Below, one piece after another: positions 1-8,214 of a stretch of DNA of 64,000 nucleotides. The stretch is from assembly GCF_023703415.1 (NCBI RefSeq), contig NZ_JAGMTU010000002.1:620001-684000 (forward strand), given 5' to 3'. Below the pieces are notes generated by a model that was given only the letters and a program-made list of their open reading frames with translations, did no database searches and was not told the DNA's origin. Made by a program: the position numbers and the translations under genes. Every line of letters begins with the position of its first letter. The stretch's first letter is position 1. The DNA comes from Microbacterium sp. USTB-Y (GTDB taxonomy: Bacteria; Actinomycetota; Actinomycetes; Actinomycetales; Microbacteriaceae).

Positions 1-32
1 GCGCGCTGGAGGCGCTCAGCCGCACGGCCTGA
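1..32 (+). CDS. C-terminal end of a truncated CDS
   Basis: One forward frame opens at the window edge and reads ALEALSRTA before a TGA at 30-32. A reverse gene ends just beyond it, so this looks like the tail of a gene convergent with the PHP protein. Ten codons are too few to name a family. It could be chance coding. Confidence 0.3.
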   Translation, partial: ALEALSRTA

Positions 33-41
33 CCCGGCCCC

Positions 42-1028
42 TCAGCCGGCCCAGCGCAGCAGGCGCTCGAGCCCCCACGTCGTCACGATCCGCTCCGCGG
101 GCACCCCGGCGCGCTCGGCGCGCTCGGCGCCGTGGTCCAGCAGCGACAGCTGGCCGGGGGCGTGCGCGTCGGAGTCGATCGAGAACAGGCAGCCGATCTC
201 GAGCGCGAGCGCGAGCAGCGCGTCGGGCGGGTCGTGCCGCTCGGGACGGGAGTTGATCTCCACGGCGACGCCGTGCTCGGCGCACGCCTCGAAGACGGCA
301 CGGCCGTCGAATCGCGAGGGCGGCCGCGTGCCCCGATCCCCCTGCACGAGCTGGCCGGTGACGTGTCCGAGCACGCTGACGCGCGGGTTCGAGACCGCGG
401 CGACCATGCGCCGGGTCATCGGCGCGGGTTCCATGGCCAGCTTGGAGTGCACCGAGGCGACCACGATGTCGAGCTCGCCGAGCAGCCGATCCCCCTGGTC
501 CAGGCGCCCGTCGTCGAGGATGTCGACCTCGATGCCGGTGAGCATCGTGAGCCCGTCCCCGCTGAGCGCCCGCACCTGCGGCAGCTGGGTCCGCAGGCGC
601 TCCGCGGTCAGGCCGCGCGCCACGCGCAGCCGCGGCGAGTGATCGGTGATCGCGAGGTACTCGTGCCCCAGCGCGCGCGCCGCGTCGGCCATCGCCGCGA
701 TCGGCGTCGTCCCGTCCGACCACTCGGTGTGCGCGTGCAGGTCGCCGCGCAGGCGCGTGCGCAGCTCCGAGACGATCTCCGGCTCGACCTCGCCGCGCAG
801 CTCGACGAGATAGGACGGCGTCTCGCCCGCGAGCGCCTGGCGGATCACCTCGAACGTGGAGGATCCGATCCCCTTCGCCTGCTGGATCCGGCCCGGATCC
901 CGTCGCGCGTCCTCCGGAAGGCCCGCGTAGGTCTCGGCCGCGGCGCGGAACGCCTTGGCGCGATACCGCGACGCCCGCTCCCGCTCGAGCAGCCGGGCGA
1001 TCTCGAGCATCGCCTCCTGGGGATCCAT
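42..1028 (-). CDS. PHP-domain phosphoesterase (PolX C-terminal-like)
   Basis: This 328-aa protein has a helix-hairpin-helix-like N-terminus (GIGSSTFEVI near residue 55) followed by a PHP metal-dependent phosphoesterase domain. The PHP signatures are GDLHAHTEWSDG near residue 94, AITDHSPRL, a VASVHSK segment, EINSRPERHDPP and SIDSDAH. These supply the His/Asp/Glu ligands for a metal cluster as in the PolX/HisK-type PHP family. There is no polymerase domain, so it is a stand-alone PHP enzyme, and its substrate cannot be read from sequence. It begins 15 nt after the trpD stop and may be co-transcribed with trpD. Confidence 0.85.
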   Translation of the reverse strand: MDPQEAMLEIARLLERERASRYRAKAFRAAAETYAGLPEDARRDPGRIQQAKGIGSSTFEVIRQALAGETPSYLVELRGEVEPEIVSELRTRLRGDLHAHTEWSDGTTPIAAMADAARALGHEYLAITDHSPRLRVARGLTAERLRTQLPQVRALSGDGLTMLTGIEVDILDDGRLDQGDRLLGELDIVVASVHSKLAMEPAPMTRRMVAAVSNPRVSVLGHVTGQLVQGDRGTRPPSRFDGRAVFEACAEHGVAVEINSRPERHDPPDALLALALEIGCLFSIDSDAHAPGQLSLLDHGAERAERAGVPAERIVTTWGLERLLRWAG

Positions 1029-1043
1029 GCCTGCCTCCTGCGC

Positions 1044-2108
1044 TCAGTCCGCCGCGAGCTCCCGCGACGCCGCGACCCAGGCGTCCAGCTTCGCGACGGC
1101 GCGGCCGTCGTCGACGGCCGCCTCGGCCCGGCCGTACGCGTCGCGCAGCCGCTGCACGATCGGCACCTGCGCCTGCGCCGCGTCGTGCGACAGCTCGTAG
1201 GCGACGATCCCGGCCGCGGCGTTCAGCAGCACGATGTCGCGCACCGCCCCCTTCTCTCCCTCGAGCGTGCGCCGCAGCACTCCGGCGTTGTGCTCCGGGG
1301 ATCCCCCGATGAGGTCCGCGAGGTCGGCGAGCGGGATGCCCAGGTCCCGGGGATCCAGGTCGTGCTCGTGGATGTCGCCGCGGGTGACCTCCCAGATCCT
1401 GCTGTGACCGGTGGTCGTCAGCTCGTCCAGTCCGTCGTCGCCGCGGAACACGAGCGCCGTGGCGCCGCGCGTGCGGAACACGCCCGTGATGAGGGGCACG
1501 CGGTCCAGCTGGGCCACGCCGACGGCGTTCGCCTCGGCGCGTGCGGGGTTGCAGAGCGGGCCGAGCATGTTGAAGACCGTCGGCACCCCGAGCTCGGCGC
1601 GGACGGCGCCGGCGTTCTTGAAGCCGGGGTGGAACGCCCCCGCCCAGGCGAACGTGATGCCGGTGCGGTCCAGGATCTCGGCGACGGCCCGCGGGTCGAG
1701 GGTGAGCTGCAGACCCAGCGCGCCGAGGACGTCGGACGAACCCGACGACGAGCTCGCCGCGCGGTTGCCGTGCTTGACGACCGGCACCCCGGTGGCACCG
1801 ATGATGATCGCGGCCGTCGTCGACACGTTCACGGTGCCGACGCGGTCGCCGCCCGTGCCGACGATGTCGAGGACGTCCGAGGAGACCGGGAGCGGCACGG
1901 CCGCCTCGAGGATCGCGTCGCGGAAGCCGACGACCTCGTCGATCGTCTCCCCCTTCGCGCGCAGGCCGACGAGGAACCCCGCGAGCTGCGCCTCGGTCGC
2001 CTGGCCGCGCATCACCTGGCGCATGGCCCAGGTGGACTCGTAGACGCTGAGATCGCGTCCGGCGAGGAGGGTGGAGAGGACATCGGGCCAGGTCAGAGCT
2101 TCCGCCAT
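1044..2108 (-). CDS. trpD: Anthranilate phosphoribosyltransferase TrpD
   Basis: The 354-aa enzyme transfers the phosphoribosyl group of PRPP to anthranilate, the second step of tryptophan synthesis, in the cytoplasm. Family motifs are present: DIVGTGGDRVGTVNVST (PRPP loop), KHGNRAASSSSGSSDVLGALG in two parts, and GPLCNPAR. The frame stays open upstream to 2279, but the family N-terminus starts at MAEALTWPD (ATG 2106-2108). A TAGGAT box lies 7 nt before that ATG with no Shine-Dalgarno sequence, pointing to leaderless expression. No other trp gene is nearby; trpD beside ctaE-qcrCAB is also seen in mycobacteria. Confidence 0.95.
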   Translation of the reverse strand: MAEALTWPDVLSTLLAGRDLSVYESTWAMRQVMRGQATEAQLAGFLVGLRAKGETIDEVVGFRDAILEAAVPLPVSSDVLDIVGTGGDRVGTVNVSTTAAIIIGATGVPVVKHGNRAASSSSGSSDVLGALGLQLTLDPRAVAEILDRTGITFAWAGAFHPGFKNAGAVRAELGVPTVFNMLGPLCNPARAEANAVGVAQLDRVPLITGVFRTRGATALVFRGDDGLDELTTTGHSRIWEVTRGDIHEHDLDPRDLGIPLADLADLIGGSPEHNAGVLRRTLEGEKGAVRDIVLLNAAAGIVAYELSHDAAQAQVPIVQRLRDAYGRAEAAVDDGRAVAKLDAWVAASRELAAD

Positions 2109-2115
2109 GCCAGCG

Positions 2116-2121
2116 ATCCTA
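2116..2121 (-). promoter_or_regulatory. -10 box of trpD (leaderless type)
   Basis: TAGGAT on the reverse strand, 7 nt before the trpD ATG, with no Shine-Dalgarno sequence between. The -35 is not convincing. Confidence 0.55.
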
Positions 2122-2276
2122 TCGATGTGATGCAGTCGTGATCGCCGTCGCGGATCCGCGCCCTCCCGCGCAACGCCGCGGCTCTCAGGGGATTCGCGGC
2201 GGGTTCCGAGGTCGCACCGAGCCTGCGACGGGCTGAACCGCCGCGGCCGGTGCGACAATCGGCCTCCCGGATCGGC

Positions 2277-2282
2277 CATAAT
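2277..2282 (+). promoter_or_regulatory. -10 box of the ctaE-qcrCAB operon (leaderless type)
   Basis: CATAAT ends 6 nt before the GTG of ctaE, so transcription would begin at or next to the start codon. No Shine-Dalgarno sequence is visible. Confidence 0.55.
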
Positions 2283-2288
2283 GGACAG

Positions 2289-2921
2289 GTGACGACCTCA
2301 GCGACGTATGCCCCGGCGGCGAGAACGATCAAGCGCCCCAACCCGGTGGCTGTGGGAACCATTGTCTGGCTCGGCAGTGAAGTGATGTTCTTCGCGGGAC
2401 TCTTCGCGATCTACTTCACCCTGCGCAGCACCTCTCCGGAGCTCTGGGCCTCGCGCACCGAGCACCTGAACGTGCCGTTCGCCGCGATCAACACCCTGGT
2501 CCTGGTGGCGTCCTCGTTCACCTGCCAGATGGGCGTGTTCGCCGCGGAGCGCATGCAGCCGTACACGGCGATGAACGACAAGGGCCGCAAGCGCTGGGGC
2601 ATGGTCCCCTGGTTCTGGGTGACCTTCATCATGGGCGCGTTCTTCGTGTCCGGCCAGGTGTGGGAGTACTCGCAGCTCGTCGCCGAGGGTATGCCGATCT
2701 CGGCCGACTCGTACGCGTCCGCGTTCTACATCACCACCGGCTTCCACGCCCTGCACGTCACGGGCGGTCTGGTCGCGTTCCTGCTGACCCTCGGCCGCGC
2801 CTTCGCCGTCAAGAACTTCACGCACAAGGAGGCGACGACCGCGATCGTGGTGTCCTACTACTGGCACTTCGTCGACGTCGTCTGGATCGTGCTGTTCTTC
2901 GTCATCTATTTCCTCAAGTAA
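2289..2921 (+). CDS. ctaE: Cytochrome c oxidase subunit III (CtaE)
   Basis: This 210-aa integral membrane subunit of the aa3 oxidase has five hydrophobic segments. It carries the subunit III patterns [14 protein letters not shown] near the N-terminus and [14 protein letters not shown] and [11 protein letters not shown] near the C-terminus. The frame is open from 2250, but the homologous start is GTG 2289 ([12 protein letters not shown]), placed 6 nt after a CATAAT box. It opens an operon with qcrC, qcrA and qcrB, the usual actinobacterial order that builds the bcc-aa3 supercomplex. Confidence 0.95.
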   Translation: MTTSATYAPAARTIKRPNPVAVGTIVWLGSEVMFFAGLFAIYFTLRSTSPELWASRTEHLNVPFAAINTLVLVASSFTCQMGVFAAERMQPYTAMNDKGRKRWGMVPWFWVTFIMGAFFVSGQVWEYSQLVAEGMPISADSYASAFYITTGFHALHVTGGLVAFLLTLGRAFAVKNFTHKEATTAIVVSYYWHFVDVVWIVLFFVIYFLK

Positions 2922-2942
2922 GAAGCGGAGCGGATCCCCGAC

Positions 2943-3740
2943 ATGGCACGTGAGAAGAAGCGCCGTTCCGGCCGTCGCAGCCCCCTGGCAGCAGCGGCGC
3001 TGATCGGTGCAGGCCTGATGATCACCGGCGGCGTCTACGCCGGTGCGAGCGCGGCGTTCGCCGCCACCGAGCCGGCGTCCGTCACCGCCGCGGTGTCGAC
3101 TGAGGACGGCCAGAAACTGTTCCAGGCGAACTGCGCGACCTGCCACGGCATGAACCTGCAGGGCACCGCGACCGGCCCGAGCCTCTACGGCGTCGGCGAG
3201 CTGGCCGTCGAGTTCCAGATGTCCACGGGCCGCATGCCGCTGCAGATGCAGGGACCGCAGGCCCCGCAGAAGCACCCGCAGTTCACCGAGGAGCAGATCA
3301 AGAACGTCGCGGCCTGGGTCCAGTCGGTCGCTCCCGGCCCGACCTACCCGGACGAGAAGATCATCGACGGCAAGGGCGACGTCGCCCACGGCGCCGAGCT
3401 GTTCCGGATCAACTGCGCGATGTGCCACAACGTCGCCGGCGCCGGTGGAGCCCTCACGGAGGGCAAGTACGCTCCCGGCCTCATGAAGACCAGCGCGCTG
3501 CACATGTACGCGGCGATGGTCACCGGCCCGCAGAACATGCCGGTCTTCGGCGACATGAACCTGACGCCCGAGGACAAGCGCGACATCATCTCCGCGCTGC
3601 TCTTCCAGCAGAAGGCGACCCAGGTCGGCGGCATGGATCTCGGATCCCTCGGCCCCGTCTCGGAGGGCCTGTTCATCTGGATCTTCGGAATCGGCGCACT
3701 CGTCGCCATCACCGTGTGGATCACGGCGAAGTCCAACTGA
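2943..3740 (+). CDS. qcrC: Diheme cytochrome c subunit of the bc1 complex (QcrC)
   Basis: The 265-aa protein has a basic N-terminus and a hydrophobic signal/anchor (about residues 14-40), two cytochrome c domains and a C-terminal membrane segment (about 241-261). Heme sites are CATCH (C64, C67, H68) and CAMCH (C158, C161, H162). In actinobacteria this fused diheme subunit passes electrons from the Rieske centre straight to the CuA site of CtaC, replacing soluble cytochrome c. It begins 21 nt after ctaE. Confidence 0.96.
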   Translation: MAREKKRRSGRRSPLAAAALIGAGLMITGGVYAGASAAFAATEPASVTAAVSTEDGQKLFQANCATCHGMNLQGTATGPSLYGVGELAVEFQMSTGRMPLQMQGPQAPQKHPQFTEEQIKNVAAWVQSVAPGPTYPDEKIIDGKGDVAHGAELFRINCAMCHNVAGAGGALTEGKYAPGLMKTSALHMYAAMVTGPQNMPVFGDMNLTPEDKRDIISALLFQQKATQVGGMDLGSLGPVSEGLFIWIFGIGALVAITVWITAKSN

Positions 3741-3773
3741 CGCCGGCATATCGAAGAACGTACGAGGAGAACC

Positions 3774-4847
3774 ATGGCACACGACGACCCGCACGCTCTT
3801 GACCGGACCTATCAGGCACCGGCCGGGCTGAGCGTCGACGTCAGCGATCCCGCGCAGAACCCGGGACTGCCCCCGCACCGCGAGCGCATCACCGACCAGG
3901 ATCCGAAGGCGATGAAGACCGCCGTCCGCACGGTCTACACGCTCTTCTACCTCTCCCTCGCGGGCAGCATCTGGGCGGTCGCCGCCTACATGCTGTTCCC
4001 GATCGAGAGCGGCTCGCTCATCGACGTGCGCTACAACAACCTGTTCATCGGCCTCGGCATCGCCCTCGCCCTGCTGGCCCTCGGCATCGGCGCGATCCAC
4101 TGGTCGAAGGCGATCATGGCCGACAAGGAGCACGTCGAGTACCGCCACCCGACGCGCGGTCGCGACTCGACCCGCGAGGCGGCCATCCAGGCGTTCGCCG
4201 ACGCGAACGAGGAGTCCGGCTTCGGGCGTCGCGTCATGATCCGCAACTCCCTCATCGCCGCCGTCGTGGCGTCCGTCGTTCCCGGCCTGGCCCTGTTCCG
4301 CGGTCTCGCGCCCCAGGACACCCCGGAGAACCCGATCGCGGGCCAGCCGGTCAAGCTCCTGCAGCACACGATGTGGGAGAAGGGCATGCGCCTGGCGCAC
4401 GACCCCGACGGCACCCCGATCCGCGCCGCGGACATCACGATCGGCTCGGCCGTGCACGTGATCCCCGAGCCGCTCGGGAAGATCGGCCACGAGGACGGCT
4501 ACCTCGAGGAGAAGGCCAAGGCGATCGTGCTGCTCATGCGCCTGCTCCCCGAGCAGCTCATCGAGTCCGAGGAGCGCAAGAGCTGGTCGTACAACGGCAT
4601 CGTCGCGTACTCCAAGGTCTGCACCCACGTCGGCTGCCCGGTCGCGCTCTACGAGCAGCAGACCCACCACCTGCTCTGCCCGTGCCACCAGTCGCAGTTC
4701 GACGTCACGGAGCACGCCAAGGTCATCTTCGGCCCGGCCGCGCGTCCGCTGCCGCAGCTGCCGATCACGGTCGATGACGAGGGCTACCTCGTCGCGCAGA
4801 GCGATTTCCACGAACCCGTCGGTCCGAGCTTCTGGGAGCGCCATTGA
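3774..4847 (+). CDS. qcrA: Rieske iron-sulfur subunit (QcrA)
   Basis: The 357-aa protein shows three hydrophobic segments (about 53-73, 89-107, 158-176), as in actinobacterial QcrA, and a C-terminal Rieske fold on the outer face. The 2Fe-2S ligands are visible: CTHVGC (C283, H285, C288) and CPCHQSQF (C302, C304, H305). C288 and C304 would form the usual disulfide. It oxidises menaquinol and reduces QcrC. An AGGAG element precedes ATG 3774. Its TGA overlaps the TTG start of qcrB. Confidence 0.96.
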   Translation: MAHDDPHALDRTYQAPAGLSVDVSDPAQNPGLPPHRERITDQDPKAMKTAVRTVYTLFYLSLAGSIWAVAAYMLFPIESGSLIDVRYNNLFIGLGIALALLALGIGAIHWSKAIMADKEHVEYRHPTRGRDSTREAAIQAFADANEESGFGRRVMIRNSLIAAVVASVVPGLALFRGLAPQDTPENPIAGQPVKLLQHTMWEKGMRLAHDPDGTPIRAADITIGSAVHVIPEPLGKIGHEDGYLEEKAKAIVLLMRLLPEQLIESEERKSWSYNGIVAYSKVCTHVGCPVALYEQQTHHLLCPCHQSQFDVTEHAKVIFGPAARPLPQLPITVDDEGYLVAQSDFHEPVGPSFWERH

Positions 4848-6655
4848 GCACCGCAACTGTTACCGAGCCGAAGTCCTCGGAGAAGCCCTCGGAGGCGCCT
4901 CTGGGCGGCCGATTCGTCGGCGGCCTCTCGAACTACATCGATGAGCGGACGAGCCTCTCCGGCTTCGTCAAGGAGCTCGGCCGCAAGATCTTCCCGGATC
5001 ACTGGTCGTTCATGCTCGGCGAGATCGCGCTGTGGAGCTTCGTCGTCGTGCTGCTGTCCGGCACGTTCCTGACGTTCTTCTTCCAGGCCTCGATGGTGCC
5101 CACGCACTACTCCGGCGCCTACCCCCCGATGCGGGGCGTGGAGATGTCGGCCGCGCTCGACTCCACCCTGCGCATCTCGTTCGACATCCGCGGCGGCCTG
5201 CTGGTCCGTCAGATCCACCACTGGGCGGCGCTGACGTTCGTGGCCGGCATCGGCGTGCACATGCTCCGTGTCTTCTTCACCGGTGCGTTCCGCAAGCCGC
5301 GCGAGCTGAACTGGGTGATCGGCTTCGTGCTGTTCGTCCTCGCGATGGCCGAGGGCTTCACCGGCTACTCGCTCCCCGACGACCTGCTCTCGGGCAACGG
5401 TCTGCGCATCATCGACGGCATGATCAAGGGTCTCCCCCTGATCGGCACCTGGACCTCGTTCATGCTCTTCGGCGGCGAGTTCCCGGGCGATCAGATCGTC
5501 GGACGCCTGTACACGCTCCACATCCTGATCCTGCCGCTGCTGGTCATCGGCCTGGTCGTGCTGCACCTGATGCTCATGGTCATCAACAAGCACACCCAGT
5601 TCGCGGGCCCCGGTCGCTCCGAGGACAACGTCGTGGGCTACCCGATGATGCCGATCTACATGTCCAAGATGGGCGGCTTCCTGTTCATCACGTTCGGTGT
5701 GATCGTGCTGATCGCCTCGCTCTTCCAGATCAACCCGATCTGGAACTACGGCCCCTACGACCCCTCCCCGGTCTCGGCGGGTACGCAGCCCGACTGGTAC
5801 ATCGGCTTCGCCGACGGGGCGCTCCGCCTGGCGCCGTCGAACCTCGACGTGGTGTTCCTCGACCACACCTGGTCGTTCGGGATCATCATCCCCGTGCTCG
5901 TGCTCGGCCTGTTCATCGTGCTCGTCGCCGTCTACCCCTTCATCGAGGCGTGGCTCACCGGCGACAAGCGCGAGCACCACATCGCACAGCGTCCCCGTAC
6001 CGCGGCGACCCGCACCGCGATCGGCGTCGCCGGCGTGGTCTTCTACGCCACCCTGTGGGCGGCGGCATCCTCCGACCTGATCGCGACGCACTTCTCGCTG
6101 ACGATGGAGGGCGTGATCCACACGCTCCAGGCGCTGCTGTTCATCGGCCCGGTGCTCAGCTACTTCGTCACGAAGCGGATCTGCATCGCCCTGCAGAAGA
6201 AGGATCGTGAGATCGTCCTGCACGGCTACGAGTCCGGACGCATCGTCCGCCTCCCGGGTGGCGAGTTCATCGAGGTGCACAAGCCGGTCGACGTGTACGA
6301 CCGCTGGAAGCTCATCGACACCGAGGTGTACGAGCCGCTCGTCGTCCGCCCCAACGCGAAGGGCCGCATCCCCTGGACGCAGAACCTGCGCTCGTCGATG
6401 TCGCGCTGGTTCTTCGAGGACCGCCTCTCCCCGCTCACGCAGGCCGAGGTCGCTGCGGCGGACGCCCACCAGCGCCACGCGCTGCATGACGTCAACGAGG
6501 GCGCGCACGACGAGATCGTGGCCTCCCACGCCCGCGCGGGTGTGAGCGAGGACCAGATCGCGCCGGTCGACACCACGCACGTCAGCGAGACGCCGAACAC
6601 GCCGAGCTCCGCGCTCGCGCCGGAGTCGCTGCCCAAGAAGGAGCAGGGCGAGTAA
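4844..6655 (+). CDS. qcrB: Cytochrome b subunit of the bc1 complex (QcrB)
   Basis: The 603-aa cytochrome b holds the two b hemes and the quinol sites of complex III. Recognisable stretches are GGLLVRQIHHWAALTFVAGI and GVHMLRVFFTGAFRKPRE (heme-b helix), GYSLPDDLLSG, and the C-terminal transmembrane part, with a long actinobacterial cytosolic tail. The start is TTG 4844-4846, which overlaps the qcrA stop (ATTGA), so translation is probably coupled. A strong hairpin follows, ending the ctaE-qcrCAB operon. Confidence 0.95.
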   Translation: MSTATVTEPKSSEKPSEAPLGGRFVGGLSNYIDERTSLSGFVKELGRKIFPDHWSFMLGEIALWSFVVVLLSGTFLTFFFQASMVPTHYSGAYPPMRGVEMSAALDSTLRISFDIRGGLLVRQIHHWAALTFVAGIGVHMLRVFFTGAFRKPRELNWVIGFVLFVLAMAEGFTGYSLPDDLLSGNGLRIIDGMIKGLPLIGTWTSFMLFGGEFPGDQIVGRLYTLHILILPLLVIGLVVLHLMLMVINKHTQFAGPGRSEDNVVGYPMMPIYMSKMGGFLFITFGVIVLIASLFQINPIWNYGPYDPSPVSAGTQPDWYIGFADGALRLAPSNLDVVFLDHTWSFGIIIPVLVLGLFIVLVAVYPFIEAWLTGDKREHHIAQRPRTAATRTAIGVAGVVFYATLWAAASSDLIATHFSLTMEGVIHTLQALLFIGPVLSYFVTKRICIALQKKDREIVLHGYESGRIVRLPGGEFIEVHKPVDVYDRWKLIDTEVYEPLVVRPNAKGRIPWTQNLRSSMSRWFFEDRLSPLTQAEVAAADAHQRHALHDVNEGAHDEIVASHARAGVSEDQIAPVDTTHVSETPNTPSSALAPESLPKKEQGE

Positions 6656-6670
6656 CCCTCCCCCGCACGA

Positions 6671-6700
6671 CGAAGGCCCCGTCATCTGACGGGGCCTTCG
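6671..6700 (+). terminator. Terminator of the ctaE-qcrCAB operon
   Basis: Perfect inverted repeat with 14-nt arms (CGAAGGCCCCGTCA and its complement) and a very tight loop, 15 nt after the qcrB stop. The trailing sequence is only weakly T-rich, which is normal at this G+C. Confidence 0.9.
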
Positions 6701-6724
6701 TCGTTGCCATCGCGCCCCCCGCGG

Positions 6725-6730
6725 TAGCCT
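6725..6730 (+). promoter_or_regulatory. -10 box of the rhodanese gene (leaderless type)
   Basis: TAGCCT, then 6 nt, then ATG 6737. No Shine-Dalgarno sequence. Confidence 0.5.
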
Positions 6731-6736
6731 GGCGTC

Positions 6737-7156
6737 ATGACTTCTGCCGCCGAACACTTCGCCGCCAAGCTCGCCTTCGAGACCGATGCGAGCGACCTGC
6801 ACGCCGCCCGCACGTCCGGTGAGCGCATCGCCGTGGTGGACGTGCGCAGCGACGAGGCGTGGGCTCAGGGGCGTGTCGTCGACGCGATCCATATGCACTA
6901 CAGCGAGATCGCCGCCCGGGCGCCCCAGGAGATCCCTCAGGGCACCCCCGTGGTGGTCTACTGCTGGAGCCCCGGGTGCAACGCCGGCGACAAGGGCGCG
7001 CTGGAGTTCGCCAAGCTCGGCTACGACGTGAAGCTCATGATCGGCGGCTTCGAGTACTGGGTGCGCGAGGGATACCCCGTCGAGAATGCGGACGGGATCC
7101 ATCGTCGACCGGTGGACCCGCTCACCGGGATCCCGCGCGTCCGCACAACGGCCTGA
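6737..7156 (+). CDS. Rhodanese-like domain protein
   Basis: The 139-aa single-domain protein carries the rhodanese fold pattern: VVDVRSDEAWAQG (CH2A-like Asp-Val-Arg), then VVYCWSPGCNAGDKGALEFA, then IGGFEYWVREGYPV. The loop following VVY holds Cys in YCWSPGCN, the expected persulfide site, although the loop differs from the classic CxxGxR form. It probably carries sulfane sulfur; the acceptor is unknown. It is a single gene between the qcrB terminator and a convergent VOC gene. Confidence 0.85.
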   Translation: MTSAAEHFAAKLAFETDASDLHAARTSGERIAVVDVRSDEAWAQGRVVDAIHMHYSEIAARAPQEIPQGTPVVVYCWSPGCNAGDKGALEFAKLGYDVKLMIGGFEYWVREGYPVENADGIHRRPVDPLTGIPRVRTTA

Positions 7157-7223
7157 GCGCCCGCGCTCCCCCGCGCCTCGGAGAGAGGTCACGTGGAGCG
7201 CCATCGCAGCGGCGTGCAGCGGC

Positions 7224-7628
7224 TCAGGACGCCGGCGCTGAGGAATCCACGGGTGCTGTCTGCGCCATCACCGCGAGGGTGCGCCCGTCGGGGTCGGCGA
7301 AGAACGCCATCCATTCCTCGACACCCGAGTCATGACGATGGATCAGGTGCGGAGCGTCGAGGAAGACCACCCCTTTCGCCGTCAGGGCCTCGTGGGCGGC
7401 GTGGATGTCCTCGACGCGGAAGTACAGCACCGACTCGCCGCTCTCGCCCGCACCGTCGTCCGCCGCGCTCAGGAACAGCCGCGTGCCGTTCAGGTCGAAG
7501 AATGCGAGGTCGCCGTAGGTGTACAGGTGCGGCAGGCCGAGGACATCGCGGTACCAGCTGACGGCGACATCGATGTCACGGACGCGGCGCGACACCTGTC
7601 CGAGCGACGCCAGATCGCCTCCGTCCAT
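7224..7628 (-). CDS. VOC-family (glyoxalase/bleomycin-resistance-like) protein
   Basis: The 134-aa protein has the paired beta-alpha-beta-beta-beta pattern of the vicinal oxygen chelate family: VSWYRDVLGLPHLYTYGDLAFFDL in two parts, VLYFRVEDIHAAHEALTAKG, and EEWMAFFADPDGRTLAVMAQ. The catalytic role is unknown; the C-terminal FFADPDG motif is typical of these small enzymes. I use ATG 7626-7628, which has GAGGGAGG upstream, rather than the in-frame ATG 24 nt earlier. Confidence 0.8.
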   Translation of the reverse strand: MDGGDLASLGQVSRRVRDIDVAVSWYRDVLGLPHLYTYGDLAFFDLNGTRLFLSAADDGAGESGESVLYFRVEDIHAAHEALTAKGVVFLDAPHLIHRHDSGVEEWMAFFADPDGRTLAVMAQTAPVDSSAPAS

Positions 7629-7678
7629 CGGTGGCCTCCCTCGATGCCTCACGGCGTCCGATCATGCCGTCCATCGGG

Positions 7679-7684
7679 ATGATA
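7679..7684 (-). promoter_or_regulatory. Possible -10 box for the VOC gene
   Basis: TATCAT on the reverse strand about 50 nt before the VOC start, which has its own Shine-Dalgarno sequence. The -35 is unclear. Confidence 0.3.
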
Positions 7685-7729
7685 GCCGTCTCCCACTGTG
7701 ACCGTCACGCGATCCGCAGGCACAAGACG

Positions 7730-7766
7730 ACGAGGCCCCCGGAGCCAGGAGCTCCAGGGGCCTCGT
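7730..7766 (-). terminator. Terminator after ctaF
   Basis: Long hairpin with outer arms ACGAGGCCCC and GGGGCCTCGT and an inner GGAGC/GCTCC helix. It lies 10 nt downstream of the ctaF stop and closes the ctaC-ctaD-ctaF operon. Confidence 0.85.
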
Positions 7767-7776
7767 GCGGAAGGAC

Positions 7777-8211
7777 TCAGCGGGCGAAGTGGCCGCGGTA
7801 GTACTCGTAGACCCAGCCGACGATCGCGACGACGAAGATCGCCAGCGCCACCGGGAAGAGGAACACCCCGACGGCCAGGGCGATCATGCCCACCGCAGCT
7901 GCGCCGGCGAGCACGATCGGCCACCAGGACCACGGGCTGAACTCGCCGAGCTCCGGGTCACCGTCATCGATGTCGCTGGTGAGGATGTCCTCGGGGAGCG
8001 TCCCGCCCTGCGCCTTGTGCGTGCGGTCCAGGTAGAAGGCGACCATCGCGCCCATGAAGGCCGCGAAGAACAGGGCGACGGTGCCGACCCACTCGATCGC
8101 CCGGACGGGCGGCTCGCCCGCGTGGGCGACGAGGTTCCAGACCGTGTAGGTCACGCCCATCAGGGCGAAGAACGCGGTGAGGATCCACCAGAGGACGATG
8201 TTGTCGCGCAT
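7777..8211 (-). CDS. ctaF: Actinobacterial cytochrome c oxidase subunit IV (CtaF)
   Basis: The 144-aa protein has four hydrophobic segments (near residues 5-27, 37-58, 88-107 and 111-133) and the family start MRDNIVLWWILTAFFALMG. CtaF is the small actinobacterial subunit that packs against subunits I/III of the aa3 oxidase. It begins 3 nt after the ctaD stop and is followed by a strong terminator, so it is the last gene of ctaC-ctaD-ctaF. Confidence 0.93.
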   Translation of the reverse strand: MRDNIVLWWILTAFFALMGVTYTVWNLVAHAGEPPVRAIEWVGTVALFFAAFMGAMVAFYLDRTHKAQGGTLPEDILTSDIDDGDPELGEFSPWSWWPIVLAGAAAVGMIALAVGVFLFPVALAIFVVAIVGWVYEYYRGHFAR

Positions 8212-8214
8212 GGG

